This document shows positions 6,313 to 8,286 of a DNA stretch of 8,286 nt, piece after piece (the first letter of the stretch is position 1; each line of letters begins with the position of its first letter). The notes beneath the pieces were generated by a model. It was not told the origin of the DNA. It saw nothing but the letters and a program-made list of their open reading frames with translations, and ran no database searches. The position numbers and the translations under genes are program-made. The stretch comes from Nitrososphaeraceae archaeon (lineage in GTDB: Archaea > Thermoproteota > Nitrososphaeria > Nitrososphaerales > Nitrososphaeraceae). The stretch lies in NCBI GenBank assembly GCA_025936955.1, contig JAICSL010000057.1, positions 1 to 8,286 on the forward strand. Reading direction: 5' to 3'.

Positions 6313-6468
6313 TTGTATCGACTACCAATCTCACAACCAGCAAGCAAACTGTGGGATCATTTCTTATTCTACATTAGCTATAATAAGACAGATCTAATAG
6401 CGGCTAAATTGCACAATCCAATGTTGTATACAGGATATCCTGTAGCTGTAAGAAATACTTCTTTCTAA
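6313..6468 (+). other. Short open frame, possible gene remnant
   Basis: The frame is open from 6298 to a TAA at 6466-6468. From a TTG at 6313 it would encode 51 residues with mixed, protein-like composition (for example LYRLPISQPASKLWDHF near the start and MLYTGYPVAVRNTSF at the end). There is no Shine-Dalgarno sequence and no ATG before 6421. It overlaps the region just after the operon T-run. I do not recognise the sequence. It could be a decayed gene fragment or a chance open frame. Confidence 0.15.
6429..6444. repeat. Perfect 16-bp palindrome
   Basis: TACAGGATATCCTGTA is identical on both strands and is the longest perfect palindrome I found in the non-coding DNA. With no spacer it fits a dimeric regulator site better than an RNA hairpin. 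It lies between the two convergent units, not near an obvious TATA box, so no target gene can be named. The short frame at 6313-6468 runs across it. Confidence 0.6.
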
Positions 6469-6523
6469 AAAAATATCTGGCGAGATATGTTCAATATTAA
6501 TATCAAATAACTAAAAAAATATC
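6465..6523. repeat. Direct repeat of a 13-mer, 46 bp apart
   Basis: CTAAAAAAATATC occurs at 6465-6477 and again at 6511-6523. It is an exact direct repeat, but of low complexity and in A-rich DNA, so its meaning is doubtful. The A-runs would read as T-runs on the minus strand and could help stop transcripts coming from the gene at 6720-7436. Confidence 0.4.
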
Positions 6524-6705
6524 AGAAAAGGCTGGACTATTCGAAAGCCCAAAATAAAGATTTACTGACATAGTTAATTAAGAAAAAAGGCCATCTTCTG
6601 CGTTCTGCAAGCTACTCATTAATTTGCTACTCCAGATTAACAACAATCAAGGTATTGACAAGACAGAGAAAAGTGGGTGCATAATATCATCTAGGTATCA
6701 TAGCT

Positions 6706-6713
6706 AAAAAAAA
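6706..6713 (-). terminator. T8 run ending the minus-strand zinc-ribbon gene
   Basis: Eight A residues on the plus strand give a T8 run on the minus strand, 6 nt beyond the TAG stop at 6720-6722. This is a typical archaeal terminator position. Further A-runs at 6467-6473 and 6513-6519 could act as back-up stops. Confidence 0.5.
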
Positions 6714-6719
6714 TTCATA

Positions 6720-7436
6720 CTATATCGGCGAAGAAGACGAAGTATCCGGCAGACCACTACCAGAAGGAGAAGGAACTTCAGATTCTGTAACAGCACTTGC
6801 AGGTTGAGGTTCAGAAAAAGACTGAGCTTCAGGCTGTAAGTTGCCACATTTTTCGCAATATACAGCAATTGGAGGGAGAAGTGTTTCACAATTTCTACAA
6901 GATTTAGGGACTTCGCCGCCGGGTGGTGGAGCAAGTGAGCAATAACAACAATAAAGAGCATCTTTCGGAATGGCTCTTCCACAGTGCATACAAAATTTTG
7001 TTTCCTCCTTCGAGGTTTTAGAAGTTACTTCGACGATTTTTTGCTCTGGTTCGGGTTCCTTTATTGTTAAATAAAGTCTCAATTTTCCTGCTGGTTTTTT
7101 AGCAGAAAACCTTTTCTTCTTGAGTCTGTAATTTACTTCGATTAGATTATTCTCGCCTTGTGGACTATATTTTAAGAGCTCTGTAACATCCATCGCCAGA
7201 TCTTCTGACCTGTCCACAACGCTAAGGAATTGGGCGTTTTGAGGCAAATCTTTTATTTCAAGCGGTTTCTTATTGACTACTATTCCTCTACTGGGATCAA
7301 AGAAAGAGCCGTCAGACAAATTTATCGAGAATGACAACAGAATTTTATCGATTTTATCATATGCTAGATTTATACCTCTAACAGCAGGAGGAGTATCTAT
7401 CTCGGAATCCCAAATTATACGGTTATGACTAGGCAT
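6720..7436 (-). CDS. Double zinc-ribbon protein of unknown function
   Basis: The protein has 238 residues and no signal peptide or membrane span, so it should be cytoplasmic. Residues about 18-126 look like a beta-rich domain ending in KLRLYLTIKEPEPE. Two C4 zinc ribbons follow with identical spacing, CxxC-x10-CxxC: C149/C152/C163/C166 (FCMHCGR...YCCYC) and C180/C183/C194/C197 (SCRNCE...YCEKCG). The last 40 residues are Pro/Ser/Glu-rich and probably disordered. Paired ribbons of this type usually mediate protein or nucleic-acid contacts; no catalytic motif is visible. The start is supported by GAGTGAT at 7442-7448 (minus strand), 6 nt before the ATG. The gene is convergent with the tail operon, 484 bp away, and has its own promoter region. 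It could serve the injection system as adaptor or regulator, or be an unrelated neighbour; the sequence does not decide. Confidence 0.85.
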   Translation of the reverse strand: MPSHNRIIWDSEIDTPPAVRGINLAYDKIDKILLSFSINLSDGSFFDPSRGIVVNKKPLEIKDLPQNAQFLSVVDRSEDLAMDVTELLKYSPQGENNLIEVNYRLKKKRFSAKKPAGKLRLYLTIKEPEPEQKIVEVTSKTSKEETKFCMHCGRAIPKDALYCCYCSLAPPPGGEVPKSCRNCETLLPPIAVYCEKCGNLQPEAQSFSEPQPASAVTESEVPSPSGSGLPDTSSSSPI

Positions 7437-7446
7437 ATTTTATCAC

Positions 7447-7479
7447 TCTATAAAATATGTACTAGTATGAAATTATTTA
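7447..7479 (-). promoter_or_regulatory. Candidate promoter of the zinc-ribbon gene
   Basis: Read on the minus strand there are two TATA-like elements, TAAATAATTT (7470-7479) and TATTTTATAGA (7447-7457). The first predicts a transcript start near 7448, giving a short leader that carries the GAGTGAT Shine-Dalgarno sequence. The second would place the start inside the coding region, so the first is preferred. Confidence 0.35.
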
Positions 7480-7776
7480 TTGTTTGTGGATTCAATCGTT
7501 TACTTGTTAAGGATATCTTGTTTTATTTAAATTATCCCTTAGTAATGTGCTTACATGCGCTGCAAAAATAATTAATTGAGAACTCGCTGACTGATTATTA
7601 TTGTTCGCACCAGATCGCGAGTATATTTATATTATCAACCTGTTTCAGCCGGAGAATTACCTAAATGATCTCAATATAGCATAAGGCGTCATATATAATC
7701 TATTTTTTTAGGGTCCAGGAGATTTCAATTATCCTTTCAAAGTAGATATTTGTCGAATTCAAGTATTACAATTACC

Positions 7777-7797
7777 ATAGAATCATATGAATTCTAT
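7777..7797. repeat. Inverted repeat, 7-bp arms and 7-nt spacer
   Basis: ATAGAAT (7777-7783) and ATTCTAT (7791-7797) flank a CATATGA spacer, which itself contains the palindrome CATATG. A further ATAGAAT lies about 40 bp downstream. It could be a regulator site or a small RNA stem. It lies roughly 235 bp before the exported-protein gene, which is far for an operator. Confidence 0.4.
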
Positions 7798-7994
7798 TCT
7801 CGAACAAAACTAGTAAGTAATAATGACTATCACATAGAATAGGGTCATGAGGGTGACAAATAACAGTTAATGAAAACGTAGCACTCACGTTAGTGAATGT
7901 TTTGAACATATACTTATTTGGTTTCAGACTAGCATAACCTTGTCTTAGAATCTGTGTTCTAGTTTACGGTAGCTATAAGTTAATGACGTACTAG

Positions 7995-8002
7995 TTAAAT
8001 AG
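7995..8002 (+). promoter_or_regulatory. Candidate TATA box of the exported repeat protein
   Basis: TTAAATAG centred near 7999 predicts a transcript start at about 8025, giving an mRNA with almost no leader. This agrees with the lack of any Shine-Dalgarno sequence before the GTG at 8031. Confidence 0.35.
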
Positions 8003-8030
8003 TTATTTTCAGAAGTATAACTGATTATAC

Positions 8031-8286
8031 GTGAATAAAAGTGGAAGTAGTACCGGGATAGTAATAACTCTCGCTGCAATGCTTTTTGCAGCGGCCTTAC
8101 TAGGACCCTCGATCGCTTATAGTAAGACAAAACCATCTAGTGTTCAAACAATAACTCAAGGGGCTGCACAGAATGCAACAGGAGCGAATTCTCAACAGGA
8201 CTTGACTCAGGCTGGAGCACAGGATGCCAATGGACCTAATTCTCAACAGGACTTGACTCAGGCTGGAGCACAGGATGCCAATGGAC
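8031..8286 (+). CDS. Secreted tandem-repeat protein, N-terminal part (runs off the window)
   Basis: The first 30 residues form a typical Sec signal: a lysine at position 3, a hydrophobic core at about 10-25 (IVITLAAMLFAAALLG) and a likely cleavage site near SIAYS (27-31). A short Ser/Thr stretch follows, then Gln/Ala/Asn/Gly-rich repeats of 17 residues: GANSQQDLTQAGAQDAN (51-67), GPNSQQDLTQAGAQDAN (68-84) and the start of a third unit. A degenerate half-unit (TQGAAQNAT) precedes them. The start is GTG, since an in-frame TGA at 8022-8024 blocks earlier starts and the next ATG would cut the signal peptide. No Shine-Dalgarno sequence is seen, so the mRNA is probably leaderless. The function is unknown. 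Such proteins are likely cell-surface or secreted. The 3' end is outside the window. Confidence 0.8.
   Translation, partial: MNKSGSSTGIVITLAAMLFAAALLGPSIAYSKTKPSSVQTITQGAAQNATGANSQQDLTQAGAQDANGPNSQQDLTQAGAQDANG
8181..8286 (+). repeat. 51-bp coding tandem repeat
   Basis: Unit 1 (8181-8231) and unit 2 (8232-8282) differ at only two bases, which change Ala to Pro at the second residue. A third unit starts at 8283 and is cut by the window end. Near identity at the DNA level, including third codon positions, points to recent duplication. The array length is unknown. Confidence 0.9.

Larger units (their letters stand above)
7437..8030. other. Long intergenic region between divergent genes
   Basis: About 590 bp separate the divergent genes at 7436 (minus) and 8031 (plus). 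Only very short frames occur, the longest plus-strand one I read being 34 codons from an ATG at 7468, inside the promoter region of the minus gene. The stretch holds one clear inverted repeat (7777-7797), a T7 run (7704-7710) and several TATA-like stretches. I see no tRNA, rRNA, integrase or attachment-site duplication. An unannotated small RNA is possible but not shown. Confidence 0.5.

Noticed and set aside
6704..6982. Minus-strand frame of 92 codons, Leu-rich, inside the zinc-ribbon gene
   Set aside because: It is the out-of-frame shadow of the zinc-ribbon coding sequence, whose frame has eight correctly spaced cysteines.
7468..7572. Plus-strand 34-codon frame starting MKLFIVCGF
   Set aside because: Its ATG lies in the promoter region of the minus-strand gene, it has no SD, and the nearest plus-strand TATA element is too close to the ATG.
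7876..7900. CACT-6 nt-AGTG inverted repeat with repeated ACGT
   Set aside because: Arms are only 4 bp; expected by chance in this length of DNA.
7945..8136. Minus-strand frame of 63 codons overlapping the exported-protein gene
   Set aside because: It is opposite a gene with a clear signal peptide and repeats; its translation is Ser/Tyr/Leu/Arg-rich with no family features.
8181..8286. Possible CRISPR-like array
   Set aside because: Units are directly adjacent without spacers and stay in one coding frame, so this is a protein repeat.
1..8286. Integrase, transposase, tRNA or attachment-site signs of an integrated element
   Set aside because: None seen on either strand; the provirus question cannot be settled within the window.

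Overview
The window is AT-rich and reads as archaeal. Predicted coding starts are preceded by TATA-like boxes (TTTATAT at 750-756) and by short GTGA/GAGGTGG Shine-Dalgarno sequences. Arginine is mostly AGA/AGG and isoleucine often ATA. Transcription units appear to end in bare T-runs. Together with an exported, Gln/Ala-rich repeat protein at the right edge, this suggests a mesophilic ammonia-oxidising archaeon of the Nitrososphaeria (Nitrososphaera/Nitrosocosmicus type). That assignment is inference; no rRNA or marker gene is present.

The core (793-6235) is one tightly packed plus-strand operon of six genes. They encode the baseplate and distal parts of a contractile phage-tail-like injection system: a gpV/VgrG-type spike (793-1617), a gp25-type wedge protein (1633-2211), a gpJ-type wedge protein (2212-3831), a gpI/Afp12-like wedge protein (3831-4796), a probable fibre or receptor-binding protein (4814-5467), and a tail-terminator/minor-tail-like protein (5480-6235). 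The order follows that of extracellular contractile injection systems (Afp8-9-11-12-13-16) but lacks a PAAR tip, tape measure and AAA+ ATPase. No sheath, tube, capsid, portal or terminase gene lies in the window, so injection system, tailocin and provirus cannot be separated here. Gene junctions are 1-nt overlapping, abutting or 12-17 nt apart, which implies co-transcription and translational coupling. A promoter and SD lie directly before the spike gene, and a T-run lies after the last gene.

Left of the operon (1-792) is mostly non-coding AT-rich DNA. It holds one doubtful small ORF (407-634), followed by a cluster of short inverted repeats with a T6 run.

Right of the operon, 6236-6719 holds the probable terminator, a perfect 16-bp palindrome and a 51-codon open frame that may be a gene remnant. 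A minus-strand gene (6720-7436) encodes a cytoplasmic protein with an N-terminal beta-rich region, two C4 zinc ribbons and a Pro/Ser-rich tail. It is convergent with the tail operon, and its link to that system is unproven. After about 590 bp without a convincing gene, a plus-strand gene starts at 8031. It encodes a secreted protein with nearly identical 51-nt (17-residue) tandem repeats and runs off the window.
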